A stretch of DNA of 64,000 nucleotides from positions 4,588,001 through 4,652,000 of the forward strand of contig NZ_CP107852.1 of the NCBI RefSeq assembly GCF_036346875.1. Direction: 5' to 3'. Position numbers and translations under genes: made by a program. Shown piece by piece: positions 45,630 to 53,571 of this stretch. The notes below the pieces were generated by a model. That model searched no databases, had not been told where the DNA came from, and saw nothing but the letters and a program-made list of their open reading frames with translations. How positions within the stretch are numbered: position 1 is the first letter of the stretch; the number at the start of each line of letters is the position of its first letter. Origin of the DNA: Nocardia sp. NBC_00508 (GTDB lineage Bacteria > Actinomycetota > Actinomycetes > Mycobacteriales > Mycobacteriaceae).

Positions 45630-46766
45630 ATGAAACACCCTCTGGCAGAACAATTCGACGGCGCGGCGGAGATCATCGCCGAGATCGATTCCCGCGTTCC
45701 CGACACCCGCGACTACCTCGCCGAAACCCGCGCCACCGTCGACACCTATCACCCCAAGCGGCTGCAACTGGTCGTCACCGCGATCATCGACGAGACGGCC
45801 ACCACCAAGACCTTCCGGATGAGCAGCCTCGACGAGGCCGAACTGCCGCCGTTCCTGGCCGGGCAGTACGTCAACGTCTTCGTCGACGGCACCAGCCGCC
45901 CGTACGCCATCTCCTCCAGCCCCACCCGCCGCGACTACTACGACCTCACCGTGCGCCGCGTCCCCGGCGGCCGCATCGGCAACCTGCTCCTCGATACCGT
46001 CCAGATCGGGCAGGTGCTGACCACCACCGGACCGATGGGCACCTTCCACCACAATCCGCTCTTCCACGGCAACGACGTGGTCTTCCTGGCGGGCGGGTCC
46101 GGTGTCGCCCCGGCCATGAGCATGCTGCGCGAACTCGCCGACCTCGGCCTGGACCGCACCTTCCACCTGATCTACGGTTCCCGCAACGCCTCCGACGTCA
46201 TCTTCCGGGACGAACTCGACGCTCTCGCCGCCGCACGCCCCACCATCCGCGTTGACCACGTCATCGCCGAGCCCGACGCCGACTGGACCGGAGCCACCGG
46301 TTTCCTCACCGCGGACACGATCGAGAACCTCGTCGGCGCGCTCGACGACCGGATGGTCTACGTCTGCGGGCCGCAGGCTCTCTACCCCTACGCGCTCGAC
46401 CAATTGACCGCGCTCGGTCATCCCCGCAAGCGCATCCGCTTCGAAGCCAACGGCGCACCCAACGACCCCACCGCCCAATCACATTGGCCCGCCGGGGTGG
46501 ACCCGGCCGAGGAGGTCACCGTCACCGTCGGCGGCTCCTCCTTCCGCACCCCACGCAACCGTCCGCTTCTGGATGCGCTGGAGGACAACGGCATTCGCCC
46601 CGAAGCGGCGTGCCGCTCCGGCGAGTGCAGCCTGTGCCGTCTGCGGGTGGTCAAGGGGCAGGTGCACACTGCCGAGGAAGCCAAACTCCGCCTGTCCGAC
46701 GCTCAGTTCGGCTACACCCACTCCTGCGTCGCCTACCCGATCACCGACGCGGAGCTCGAACTGTGA
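45630..46766 (+). CDS. Ferredoxin reductase-type oxidoreductase with C-terminal 2Fe-2S domain
   Basis: A 378-residue electron-transfer protein: FAD domain (PPFLAGQYVNVFVDGTSRPYAI, with RPYAISS), an NAD(P) domain (VVFLAGGSGVAPAMSMLREL, MVYVCGPQALYPYAL), then a plant-type ferredoxin domain with Cys328, Cys333, Cys336 and Cys366 (C-x4-C-x2-C-x29-C). This FAD/NAD/2Fe-2S order is that of phenol-hydroxylase-type reductases. An unusual helical extension of about 50 residues precedes the FAD domain. ATG 45630 follows GGAG. Third gene of the PadR-linked operon, likely feeding electrons to a partner oxygenase or to the CrtI-like enzyme. Confidence 0.88.
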   Translation: MKHPLAEQFDGAAEIIAEIDSRVPDTRDYLAETRATVDTYHPKRLQLVVTAIIDETATTKTFRMSSLDEAELPPFLAGQYVNVFVDGTSRPYAISSSPTRRDYYDLTVRRVPGGRIGNLLLDTVQIGQVLTTTGPMGTFHHNPLFHGNDVVFLAGGSGVAPAMSMLRELADLGLDRTFHLIYGSRNASDVIFRDELDALAAARPTIRVDHVIAEPDADWTGATGFLTADTIENLVGALDDRMVYVCGPQALYPYALDQLTALGHPRKRIRFEANGAPNDPTAQSHWPAGVDPAEEVTVTVGGSSFRTPRNRPLLDALEDNGIRPEAACRSGECSLCRLRVVKGQVHTAEEAKLRLSDAQFGYTHSCVAYPITDAELEL

Positions 46767-47098
46767 CCGTGCACGGTCCGGGTCCCTACTTCCGCGTTGT
46801 GTGATCCGCTGTCGGCTCCGTAGGAGTCGGCGACAGGTTCTTTCGAGACCCGACCGGATTCCGGATGTTCGGCGGCGGTATTGCGGTCCATGCGCGCAGC
46901 CGGACCGATCCTGTCGAACTCGGGTGCCAGCTGCTCGTCTTTATGCTTGACCTGCGCAAGGCCGTCCCATATCGCGTGCGGGAATTCGTGGTGTGTCTCG
47001 CTGATTCGCGGGGCTGCTCTACCAACAACCCCGTCGGCGATGCGCTTGGCTGCCTGGAGTATTTTCGCGATGATCTCGCCGCCGCCCGACCCGCTCAT
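46733..47098 (-). CDS. Hypothetical protein
   Basis: I do not recognise this protein. From ATG 47098, preceded by AGGAAA about 8 bases upstream, it has 121 residues. The N-terminal part (MSGSGGGEIIAKILQAAKR, then HEFPHAIWDGLAQVKHKDEQ) looks like a genuine helical protein; the last about 45 residues are low-complexity. The end overlaps the 3' end of the flavin/2Fe-2S gene by 34 bases. Base use is less GC-rich than its neighbours, hinting at transfer. It may be a decayed fragment. Confidence 0.35.
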   Translation of the reverse strand: MSGSGGGEIIAKILQAAKRIADGVVGRAAPRISETHHEFPHAIWDGLAQVKHKDEQLAPEFDRIGPAARMDRNTAAEHPESGRVSKEPVADSYGADSGSHNAEVGTRTVHGHSSSSASVIG

Positions 47099-47231
47099 CG
47101 AAGGTTTCCTGTCGCCGTGGCCGGGCGACCAGTCCACGCCGTCGCCGACGGCTGCGACCATGATGAACACATGCGTGCACAGCACAAGGAATGGGATCGG
47201 ACGACCAGCGGCAGCAGGGACATTATCCGAC

Positions 47232-48092
47232 CTATCGGAACGCGGAAATGTTCTGGGAAACCCAGTCGCGGAACGTCTGAGCCGGGGAGCGGGTTACCCG
47301 AGCGACTGTGTCACGGACCGCCAGCAGCTCGTCGTTGGTGTCACCGCCCATGACATCGAGAAGCGCGTCGGCTGTTTGCGCTCCCATACCCGGAATCATC
47401 CGTTCGCGCGCTTGCCCACGGCTGATCTCGGTGACCGAGAGTGGATGTCCGAGGACCGAAGCGATGGTTTCGACCTGCTGGCGAGGAGTTGTCAGCTCCG
47501 GTCCGGTCAGGGCGTATTCGCGTCCTCGATGCCCGGGTTCGGTCAACGCCGTACGGGCCACGCGCGCGATATCACCGGGATGAACGGTGGGCAGACCGAC
47601 GTCGGCGAAGGGGACCTCCACACCACCGCGTTCACGGATCGAGTCCGTCCACCACAAGGCGTTGGACGCGAACTGGGTGGGGCGCAAGATGGTCCAGTCC
47701 ATGCCGCTGGTCTCGAGCAGTTGTTCCACCGCGGCGTTCTCCTGCGCTGGTCCCAGATGGGGATGCGTTTGCACAGTGATGGACGACACCAGCACGACAT
47801 GCTCGACGCCCGCACGCCGGGCCGACGACAGGATGCCTGCATCGTCCCCGATGCGTGACACCAGGAACAACGCGGTCGCGCCCTCGACCGCGGGCCGCAG
47901 CGAGTCCGCATGCCGCAGATCGGCCTGGAACGGCTCGACCCCTTCGGGCAGCCCAACGGAGGCTGCGTTGCGGGTCGCCGCTCGCACGCGGACCTCACCA
48001 TGCTCAGCCAGTTGTGTCAGCAGTGCTCTGCCGATGTTGCCAGTCGAGCCGGTCACCAGAATCGTCTTCGCCGACGTTTGCGTGTTGATCAT
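47232..48092 (-). CDS. NmrA-like NAD(P)-binding protein
   Basis: A 286-residue atypical SDR of the NmrA/quinone-reductase-2-like group. N-terminal ILVTGSTGNIGRALLTQLAEHG binds NAD(P); later HVVLVSSITVQTH and WTILRPTQFASNALWW are group marks. Such proteins act as redox sensors or as quinone or enone reductases. ATG 48092 lies only 7 bases after a promoter -10 element, so the mRNA may be leaderless. The promoter has a MerR/SoxR-style palindrome with a 19-bp spacer; no MerR gene is adjacent. Confidence 0.88.
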   Translation of the reverse strand: MINTQTSAKTILVTGSTGNIGRALLTQLAEHGEVRVRAATRNAASVGLPEGVEPFQADLRHADSLRPAVEGATALFLVSRIGDDAGILSSARRAGVEHVVLVSSITVQTHPHLGPAQENAAVEQLLETSGMDWTILRPTQFASNALWWTDSIRERGGVEVPFADVGLPTVHPGDIARVARTALTEPGHRGREYALTGPELTTPRQQVETIASVLGHPLSVTEISRGQARERMIPGMGAQTADALLDVMGGDTNDELLAVRDTVARVTRSPAQTFRDWVSQNISAFR

Positions 48093-48099
48093 GGACGCA

Positions 48100-48130
48100 A
48101 AGCTAGAACCTCAACATAAGTTGAGGTCAA
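48100..48130 (-). promoter_or_regulatory. MerR/SoxR-type promoter with long spacer
   Basis: On the minus strand: -35 TTGACC (48125-48130), a 19-base spacer, then -10 TAGCTT (48100-48105). The spacer holds a palindrome: arms ACCTCAAC and GTTGAGGT around a central 4 bases (48108-48127). SoxR boxes have the same CCTCAA...TTGAGG arms, and MerR-family activators work on 19-bp spacers. Confidence 0.65.
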
Positions 48131-48218
48131 ACGACCTGCCGCAACACCCGCTCCACACGACCGGCAGCCTCCGACTCGACTGCGCACCCATCAAATCCGA
48201 AATCTAGATCCGGGTCTT

Positions 48219-48680
48219 TCACGGCCATGCCTTTCTCGCGACGCAGGCGCGTATCGTCTCGACGATCAACAGCCCGGACGGCCGGAAGGAGTCGCGCGGC
48301 GCGACGACCCACTGCCGGTACACGGCGTGGGCGTCGGCAGGTGAGGGCAAGGCGATGTCGCCGCCTATCGGGACGACGGACACGTCGAGGCGGAAGAGTT
48401 CGGCGAACAGACGGATGTCGTCGGGCAGGTCGGGGCGGATCAGGTAGGTCCAGCGTCCGGATCGGACGTGGGCGATGACCGGCCCGAGCGCAAAACGATT
48501 GTGGAGCAGGTTGTCTCGCACTTGCTGCCCGAGCCTAGCGGGCATGGTGATGCCGCCGATCATTCCGGACCGGACGACGATGTGGCCGTTCTCCGGATGG
48601 ATTGCAGCCGGAATGCCGCAGGTGCGTCGGTAGTAGGCGCACCGAGAAGTCGGCGTGTCCGCGAACGCGGAATCGTCCAT
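48219..48680 (-). CDS. Hypothetical protein beside the DUF5753 pair
   Basis: A 153-residue soluble protein I cannot assign with confidence. It reads MDDSAFADTPTSRCAYYRRT, then GHIVVRSGMIGGITMPARLG, RWTYLIRPDLPDDIRLFAE and ends FRPSGLLIVETIRACVARK. Relatives of this type are, as far as I recall, common beside XRE/DUF397 genes in Nocardia. ATG 48680 has GAGGAAGG 5 bases upstream. Divergent from the DUF5753 regulator across 245 bases, so possibly regulated by it. Confidence 0.65.
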   Translation of the reverse strand: MDDSAFADTPTSRCAYYRRTCGIPAAIHPENGHIVVRSGMIGGITMPARLGQQVRDNLLHNRFALGPVIAHVRSGRWTYLIRPDLPDDIRLFAELFRLDVSVVPIGGDIALPSPADAHAVYRQWVVAPRDSFRPSGLLIVETIRACVARKAWP

Positions 48681-48925
48681 ACGAGCCTTCCTCGGGTTGT
48701 TGGTCTGAAGTGCGAACACCGGTTCGCCCTGTCGCCCTTGCCCTTACGTTGTTCGGCGAAGTGCGCGAGGGTCGCTGAACTCTGTCCGCCTACTCAGCAC
48801 ACCACCGGAATGGTTGGATGGGCGCGCCATCATGGGAATCTCGTGTAAGTGCTCCAAAGACGCTGACGGCGTGCCACTCTGGTTCCGCTCGTTTCCCATG
48901 AACGGACGACAACTGGGGGCTCGAT

Positions 48926-49813
48926 ATGACAGATGAAGGTGGCTCAACCCTGCCCAGGCGTCAGCTGGGCTGGCATCTCCGCAACGGCCGCAATGAACTG
49001 GGCCTGACTCTGGAGCAGGTCGCGGCCATGATGCAGTGGAGCAAGAGCAAGCTCGCTCGCATCGAAAAAGCCGAGGGCGGTGGCCTTCTCCGCGAACTGG
49101 ACATCCGGGAGTTGTGCCGGGTTCTCGGATTCGATGATGACATGACAACCGCTATGGTTGAGCTATCTCGGCAGTCGGATGCGAAGTGCTGGTGGCACAC
49201 GTTCGACGATGTGATCCGCAAGAGTTTCAACATGTATGTCGGTCTGGAATCTTCCGCTACCTCGCTCACCATGTTTCGACCGAATCTGGTTCCGGGATTG
49301 CTCCAGACCCCTGACTACGCCCGAGCTCTCGATCGCATCTACTTCCCCGACGATACGGCCGAGGAGTTGGACCGGCGGGTGCAGCTGCGAATCAAGCGAC
49401 AGGCTCTCATTGCGCGACGCTCACGTCCGACAACCCTGAAAGTGGTGCTGCACGAATCTGTCCTGAGAACGCTGGTGGGAGGGCGAAAGATCATGGCAGC
49501 GCAGTGTCGGCACATCGCCGACATGAGTACTCGTGACAACGTGGATGCGCGGATACTTCCGTTCGGAGTTGGGTTTCCGCTCGGTCTGTACGTCGGGCCA
49601 TACGTGATCCTGGATTTCGGCTATGACGCGAAAGGAGGGAAGATTGCGCCGTCGGTCGTCTTCATCGAGGGCTACACCGGTGACATGTACCTTGAACGAG
49701 TGCAGGATGAGCGGATGTATCGGAAGGCTGCCGCCGCTATTGAGCACGCAGCGTTGGACGCAGTGCAGAGCAGGAACCTGCTGCGGCAGATAGCGAGGGA
49801 GTTTGCGGCATGA
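48926..49813 (+). CDS. Helix-turn-helix regulator, DUF5753 type
   Basis: A 295-residue protein with an N-terminal XRE-type helix-turn-helix (LGWHLRNGRNELGLTLEQVA, then MMQWSKSKLARIEKAE; about residues 12-50) and the C-terminal DUF5753 sensor domain (LVPGLLQTPDYARAL near 130, and GFPLGLYVGPYVILDF near 215). This family, with its DUF397 partner, makes WhiJ-like regulatory pairs in actinobacteria. ATG 48926 has GGGGG upstream at 48915-48919. Coupled to a DUF397 gene by an ATGA overlap at 49810. Confidence 0.93.
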   Translation: MTDEGGSTLPRRQLGWHLRNGRNELGLTLEQVAAMMQWSKSKLARIEKAEGGGLLRELDIRELCRVLGFDDDMTTAMVELSRQSDAKCWWHTFDDVIRKSFNMYVGLESSATSLTMFRPNLVPGLLQTPDYARALDRIYFPDDTAEELDRRVQLRIKRQALIARRSRPTTLKVVLHESVLRTLVGGRKIMAAQCRHIADMSTRDNVDARILPFGVGFPLGLYVGPYVILDFGYDAKGGKIAPSVVFIEGYTGDMYLERVQDERMYRKAAAAIEHAALDAVQSRNLLRQIAREFAA

Positions 49814-50016
49814 ACGTAGACCTATCTACGGCTAAGTGGTTCAAGAGTACCCGTAGTGCCGGTGGTTCCGAATGCGTCGAGATCGCATTCCTCGATGGCG
49901 GCATGGTCGGTGTCCGTGACTCGAAGAACCCCACTGGACCGGCACTGGTGTTCACCCCCACCGAGTGGGATGCCTTTGCTACGGGGGTTGCCGAGGGCGA
50001 GTTCGATCGGCCCTGA
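49810..50016 (+). CDS. DUF397 protein
   Basis: A 68-residue DUF397 protein: WFKSTRSAGGSECVEIAFLD, then VGVRDSKNPTGPALVFTPTEWDAF. DUF397 proteins usually lie directly after a DUF5753 regulator and may act as its partner or antagonist. ATG 49810 overlaps the regulator's stop by four bases, so the two are made in step. Confidence 0.92.
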   Translation: MNVDLSTAKWFKSTRSAGGSECVEIAFLDGGMVGVRDSKNPTGPALVFTPTEWDAFATGVAEGEFDRP

Positions 50017-50148
50017 TCACCCCATGTGCGAGTGGTACTGGCCGGGGCTCGACCCGGCCGGTACTCACCGGAACGCGCCGCGCGGGTCCGAACTCGCTGT
50101 CCTGCATCGAGCGGAAGACCCACGCGGCGTCAGAGAATTCGTCAGCGA

Positions 50149-50724
50149 TCAGATGTTGACCCCGTAATCGCGCGCGATACCCGCGAGACCCGACGCATAC
50201 CCCTGCCCGATAGCCCGGAATTTCCATTCGTTGTTGTGCCGGTACAGCTCGCCGAAGATCATGGCCGTTTCGGTGGAGGTGTCTTCGCTGAGGTCGTAGC
50301 GCGCCAATTCCACGCCGGTACCGGCGTCGACGACGCGGATGAAGGCGTTGCGGATCTGGCCGAACGACTGGCCGCGGGCGTCGGCGTCGTGGATGGAGAC
50401 CGGGAAGAAGATATTCGTGATGGTCGGCGGGGTGGCGGTGAGGTCGACGTTGATGACCTCGTCGTCGCCCTCACCGGCGCCGGTCAAGTTGTCGCCGGTG
50501 TGCTCGATGGACCCCTCGGGCGAACGCAGGTTGTTGTAGAAGATGAAGTGCTGGTCGGATAGCACTTTCAGATTCGGCCCGCACGCGAGCGCGCTGGCAT
50601 CGAGGTCGTAGTCGGCGCCGGTGGTGGTACGTACGTCCCAGCCGAGACCCACCGAAACCTTCGTGAGATTCGCGGCCTGCTTGGACAGCGAAACGTTGCC
50701 GCCTTTGGCCAAAGTGATGCTCAT
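50149..50724 (-). CDS. TerD family protein
   Basis: A 191-residue Ca2+-binding TerD/TerE-type protein, linked in other bacteria to tellurite resistance, phage defence and stress. Motifs: VGLGWDVRTTTGADYDLDAS at about residues 26-45, FIFYNNLRSPEGSIEHTGDN, and DDEVINVDL and YRHNNEWKFRAIGQGY; the Asp-rich loops are Ca sites. AAGGGGATC precedes ATG 50724. Solitary: no terABC genes are nearby. Confidence 0.93.
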   Translation of the reverse strand: MSITLAKGGNVSLSKQAANLTKVSVGLGWDVRTTTGADYDLDASALACGPNLKVLSDQHFIFYNNLRSPEGSIEHTGDNLTGAGEGDDEVINVDLTATPPTITNIFFPVSIHDADARGQSFGQIRNAFIRVVDAGTGVELARYDLSEDTSTETAMIFGELYRHNNEWKFRAIGQGYASGLAGIARDYGVNI

Positions 50725-50791
50725 GATCCCCTTCCGCGCGGCACGGCCGGTGCCGCCTTTCTTCCTTGCTGCCCGGAAACCTTGGGCCGGC

Positions 50792-51286
50792 TCAGTTCTG
50801 GTCGCCCGCCCAGGATTGCAACGTGCTCACCCGGCCTTTCAGCGCGCGCAGCTCGCTCTCGTCGTCGAGCACCGTGCGCTGGATGCCCTGCACGATCGCG
50901 AAGGCGGACTGGCGGTGGTCGTCGATCACCTCGACGTCGATGCGTACGGCCACATAGTCTTCGGCATCGGGCATCCCCTCCGCGATCACGTGCGCGGTGC
51001 CGCGCGCGCACAGCGCCACGTTGCCGCCGCCGAGGATCAGCAGCGCCACCTCGGGACGCTCACGCAGCCGGGCCAGCGAGCCGCGATCGAATTTGAGGCT
51101 GAGGAGGATCTGCCGATCGTCCGCGCGCACCGGCCAGGACACCGGAATCGCGTGCGGCGCCGGATCGGTCGTCACCAGCACGCCGATCGTCTCCAGGGGC
51201 CATTCCGGTAGCACGTCCAGCTCGGGATGATCTGCCGAGTTCTGTAGACGTTGGGCGGGGCTCGCTCCGGCTGCCATCTTCGTCAC
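50792..51286 (-). CDS. PPOX-class flavin/F420-binding protein
   Basis: A 164-residue split-barrel protein like pyridoxamine-phosphate-oxidase enzymes that use FMN or F420. Core: ETIGVLVTTDPAPHAIPVSW, ILLSLKFDRGSLARLRERPEVALLIL and GTAHVIAEGM. Its N terminus (MTKMAAGASPAQR) is short; the true start may be a few codons downstream. Solitary after the TerD gene, same strand. The substrate is unknown. Confidence 0.8.
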   Translation of the reverse strand: MTKMAAGASPAQRLQNSADHPELDVLPEWPLETIGVLVTTDPAPHAIPVSWPVRADDRQILLSLKFDRGSLARLRERPEVALLILGGGNVALCARGTAHVIAEGMPDAEDYVAVRIDVEVIDDHRQSAFAIVQGIQRTVLDDESELRALKGRVSTLQSWAGDQN

Positions 51287-51356
51287 CTCATCGATCGTCG
51301 AGCGCGGTGGGCTGTACCGCGCTTGCTAGCAGTCTAAAGTGCTCGCCCCGTTGTCC

Positions 51357-51456
51357 GCTGGCGCTGCGCCCTTTGTCCGGGCTGCTCTCAGGCGACTATC
51401 AGGCCGGGTCTCGCGGTGCAGGTCAGGCCGAGATCACCGCGGGGATATCGAGTGGT
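51357..51456 (-). repeat. Duplicated 3' end of the flavodoxin gene
   Basis: On the minus strand these bases encode ...APLDIPAVISA-stop, echoing the flavodoxin C terminus ATLDIPALVSA at 52607. The downstream flank is also shared: CTGGCGC(T/C)GCGCCCTTTGTC occurs here and at about 52546. A partial, diverged copy of roughly 100 bp just beyond the DUF389 stop; it is a recombination scar. Confidence 0.6.
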
Positions 51457-51460
51457 GCGA

Positions 51461-52429
51461 CTACAGCATCCGACGTGGCTTGTGCATCGCCCTGGCACGG
51501 CGCACCGACACCCGGGACCACACCGCCTGCTGTACCGCCAAGGTGGCCCAGCCCGCCAGCGCCATCCCGGACAGGTTCACCACGAGTTGCAGGGTGCTGC
51601 CCCAGACCGCCGATCCGATACCGAACGCGGCGCCGAGCGCGATGTTGCCCGCAGCGGGCACGGTGGTCACCGAGATGAAGACACCGGCCATTCCCCCCGC
51701 CTTGGCCGAGGTCAGCGCGAGCACTCCGGCGGCGGCCGCGACGACGGCGACGATGAACGACCATTTGTCGGGGGTGTAGATGAAGGCAGTTTCCGGGCGC
51801 GGACCGGTCACGTCATCCACGGTGATCCAGCCCAGTGCACGCCCGATCAAGGCGAATGTGAAGGTGATGGCGATGGCGGCGGCGAAACCGAGCATCAGCG
51901 TGCGCACGGCGAGGCCGAGTAACACGAATCGGCGGCGCACCAAGGCGACACCAAGCGCGGCGATGGCTCCGAATTCCGGACCGAGGACCATCGCCCCGAT
52001 GACCAGAATCTGCGAATCCAGCACGATCGCGATGGCGGCGATCACCGTGGCGAAGGTCATGAAGCTGAGATAGGTCCAGTTCAGCTCGGTTTCCTCATAC
52101 GAGCGCTGAGCGACATCGGCCCAGACCACGGAGTCCGCACTGCTGCCTGGCGTGCGCACCTCGGCATCGAATCCGCTGCGCGACAGCCAGGTACGCACCG
52201 GCTCGATCTCGATGCTGCCCGCATGGTGCAGCCCGATCGCACGCAATCGCTGGATCACGTCGTTCGCCGCCTCCCGCGCCACGTCGGCCAGCACCACGTC
52301 ACCGTTCGGCCGCAGTGCGACGCCGCGCATGACCGCGAGGCCACTGACGGCCTCGTCCTGTTCCAGGATCCGGATCACGTCATCGGTCATCTCGGCCGGA
52401 GCCAGCATCCGCAGGTGCAACACCCCCAT
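51461..52429 (-). CDS. DUF389 family membrane protein
   Basis: A 322-residue protein: residues 1 to about 85 form a cytosolic alpha/beta domain (HLRMLAPAEMTDDVIRILEQ), and from about 110 on there are six or so transmembrane helices, with MVLGPEFGAIAALGVAL in the first half and a Gly/Ala-rich second half (GGMAGVFISVTTVPAAGNIALG). DUF389 proteins are thought to be small transporters, role unknown. ATG 52429 gives the usual start (MGVLHLRML). An ATG-rich upstream frame is rejected because it has no conserved sequence. Confidence 0.85.
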   Translation of the reverse strand: MGVLHLRMLAPAEMTDDVIRILEQDEAVSGLAVMRGVALRPNGDVVLADVAREAANDVIQRLRAIGLHHAGSIEIEPVRTWLSRSGFDAEVRTPGSSADSVVWADVAQRSYEETELNWTYLSFMTFATVIAAIAIVLDSQILVIGAMVLGPEFGAIAALGVALVRRRFVLLGLAVRTLMLGFAAAIAITFTFALIGRALGWITVDDVTGPRPETAFIYTPDKWSFIVAVVAAAAGVLALTSAKAGGMAGVFISVTTVPAAGNIALGAAFGIGSAVWGSTLQLVVNLSGMALAGWATLAVQQAVWSRVSVRRARAMHKPRRML

Positions 52430-52606
52430 AGTGTGCCGGGCTCCGCCGCGTATCCCGCAGCGACCCGGCGCGACAATCTCCGCGTCGCGGAGGAGCGCTC
52501 GTGCGAGGACCTGCCGTAAGCACGTAACTTGCTGCGCCACTTATGCGCTGGCGCCGCGCCCTTTGTCCGGACTGCAGGAAAGATCAGGCGAGGTCCCGGG
52601 TGACGC

Positions 52607-53062
52607 TCAGGCGGAGACCAATGCGGGGATGTCGAGCGTGGCGGCCCACTGCTGCGCCATGTCCTTGGCCCGGATCTCCGTCGACGCGTCGTGCCGCGCG
52701 TGCTCGCCGACCTGGATGGCGCCGCACGCGGTGAGCTTCTCGGCGATGATCTCGCCGCCGCGGTTGAACGTGTCGCCGTACACGCTGTCGCCCAGCCCGA
52801 ACACGGCGAACCGCAGGCCGGTCAGTTCCGGCGTGTGGCGCTCGAGCGCGTCGGCGAAGGGTTCGGCGCCGGTCGGCAGATCGCCGTCACCGTAGGTCGA
52901 GCACACGACGACGTGGAAGTCGCGCACGTCCAACGCGTCGATCTCGAAGTCCGTCATGTCGTGCACCGAGACGTCGTGCGCCCCGGAGAGCTCTGCGGCG
53001 ATGCTGCCCGCGGCGGACTCCGCCGTCCCCATCTCGGTTCCGAACAAAATGACGACGCGCAC
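52607..53062 (-). CDS. Flavodoxin (MioC-like short-chain)
   Basis: A 151-residue FMN-binding electron carrier. The phosphate loop is VILFGTEMGTAESAAGSIAA (residues 4-23), with CSTYGDGDLPTGAEPFADAL and FAVFGLGDSVYGDTFN for the ring-binding loops. GTG 53062 follows GGAAGGGG. An IdeR-like iron box lies 26 bases upstream of the start, consistent with flavodoxin replacing ferredoxin under iron limitation. The C-terminal codons and downstream flank are duplicated at 51357. Confidence 0.9.
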   Translation of the reverse strand: MRVVILFGTEMGTAESAAGSIAAELSGAHDVSVHDMTDFEIDALDVRDFHVVVCSTYGDGDLPTGAEPFADALERHTPELTGLRFAVFGLGDSVYGDTFNRGGEIIAEKLTACGAIQVGEHARHDASTEIRAKDMAQQWAATLDIPALVSA

Positions 53063-53087
53063 CAGCGCTGCCCCTTCCTGCGTGAAA

Positions 53088-53106
53088 TATGGTGAGGCTA
53101 TCCTAA
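53088..53106 (-). promoter_or_regulatory. IdeR/DtxR-like iron box
   Basis: On the minus strand TTAGGATAGCCTCACCATA matches the 19-bp consensus TTAGGTTAGGCTAACCTAA at about 13-14 positions, with the strongest fit in the left half. It sits just upstream of the flavodoxin start and predicts iron-repressed expression. Confidence 0.55.
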
Positions 53107-53571
53107 TTAGTTACTCGCGGTGTGCTAGCGCCGGGAGCGATGGCCCTGCTCAGCGGCAGCGGAAGAGCACGGGTGGGCAAACCGAACCGATTGACGGAAT
53201 GTCGCCCGCGTTGCATCATTCGTAAGGGTGCCCGGCATTGTCCGGGCAGACCACTATCTCGCCGGCCAACGATCGTCCGGCCCACAGCTGCCATCCGTGC
53301 CACTTCGGCCTCGCCGTGCACGAGTGCAGCGCTTCCAACCATGACGCGACCGCGTCCGGCCGTGAGTGAGGTGATACGAAATGGTTTACCAGTCGTCCGC
53401 ATACCAGGTGATCAATTGGTACCCCCGCCTCGGCACCCTTCCCCATCTCTGAATTCACCGCGCCGAGCGCGGTCCTCTCGCGTCGATGCCACGGCGTCGG
53501 CGGAATCACCCCTCGGCGCGGCGCCCCGGATGGAATCGGAAACCGGTGGATAGACGGATGTGGAGAGAATC
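53107..53571. other. Intergenic region with one possible small ORF
   Basis: This 465-base gap precedes the Stealth gene. On the minus strand from ATG 53446 to 53216 a 76-codon frame reads RLVNHFVSPHSRPDAVASWL, then HGWQLWAGRSLAGEIVVCPD. The Trp-rich text looks protein-like and codon choice is not random, but I recognise no family, and the ribosome binding site is poor. Otherwise nothing is seen. Confidence 0.3.

Noticed and set aside
46881..47858. 325-codon plus-strand frame opposite the NmrA-like gene
   Set aside because: It lies antisense to an intact Rossmann protein and has no homology-like motif.
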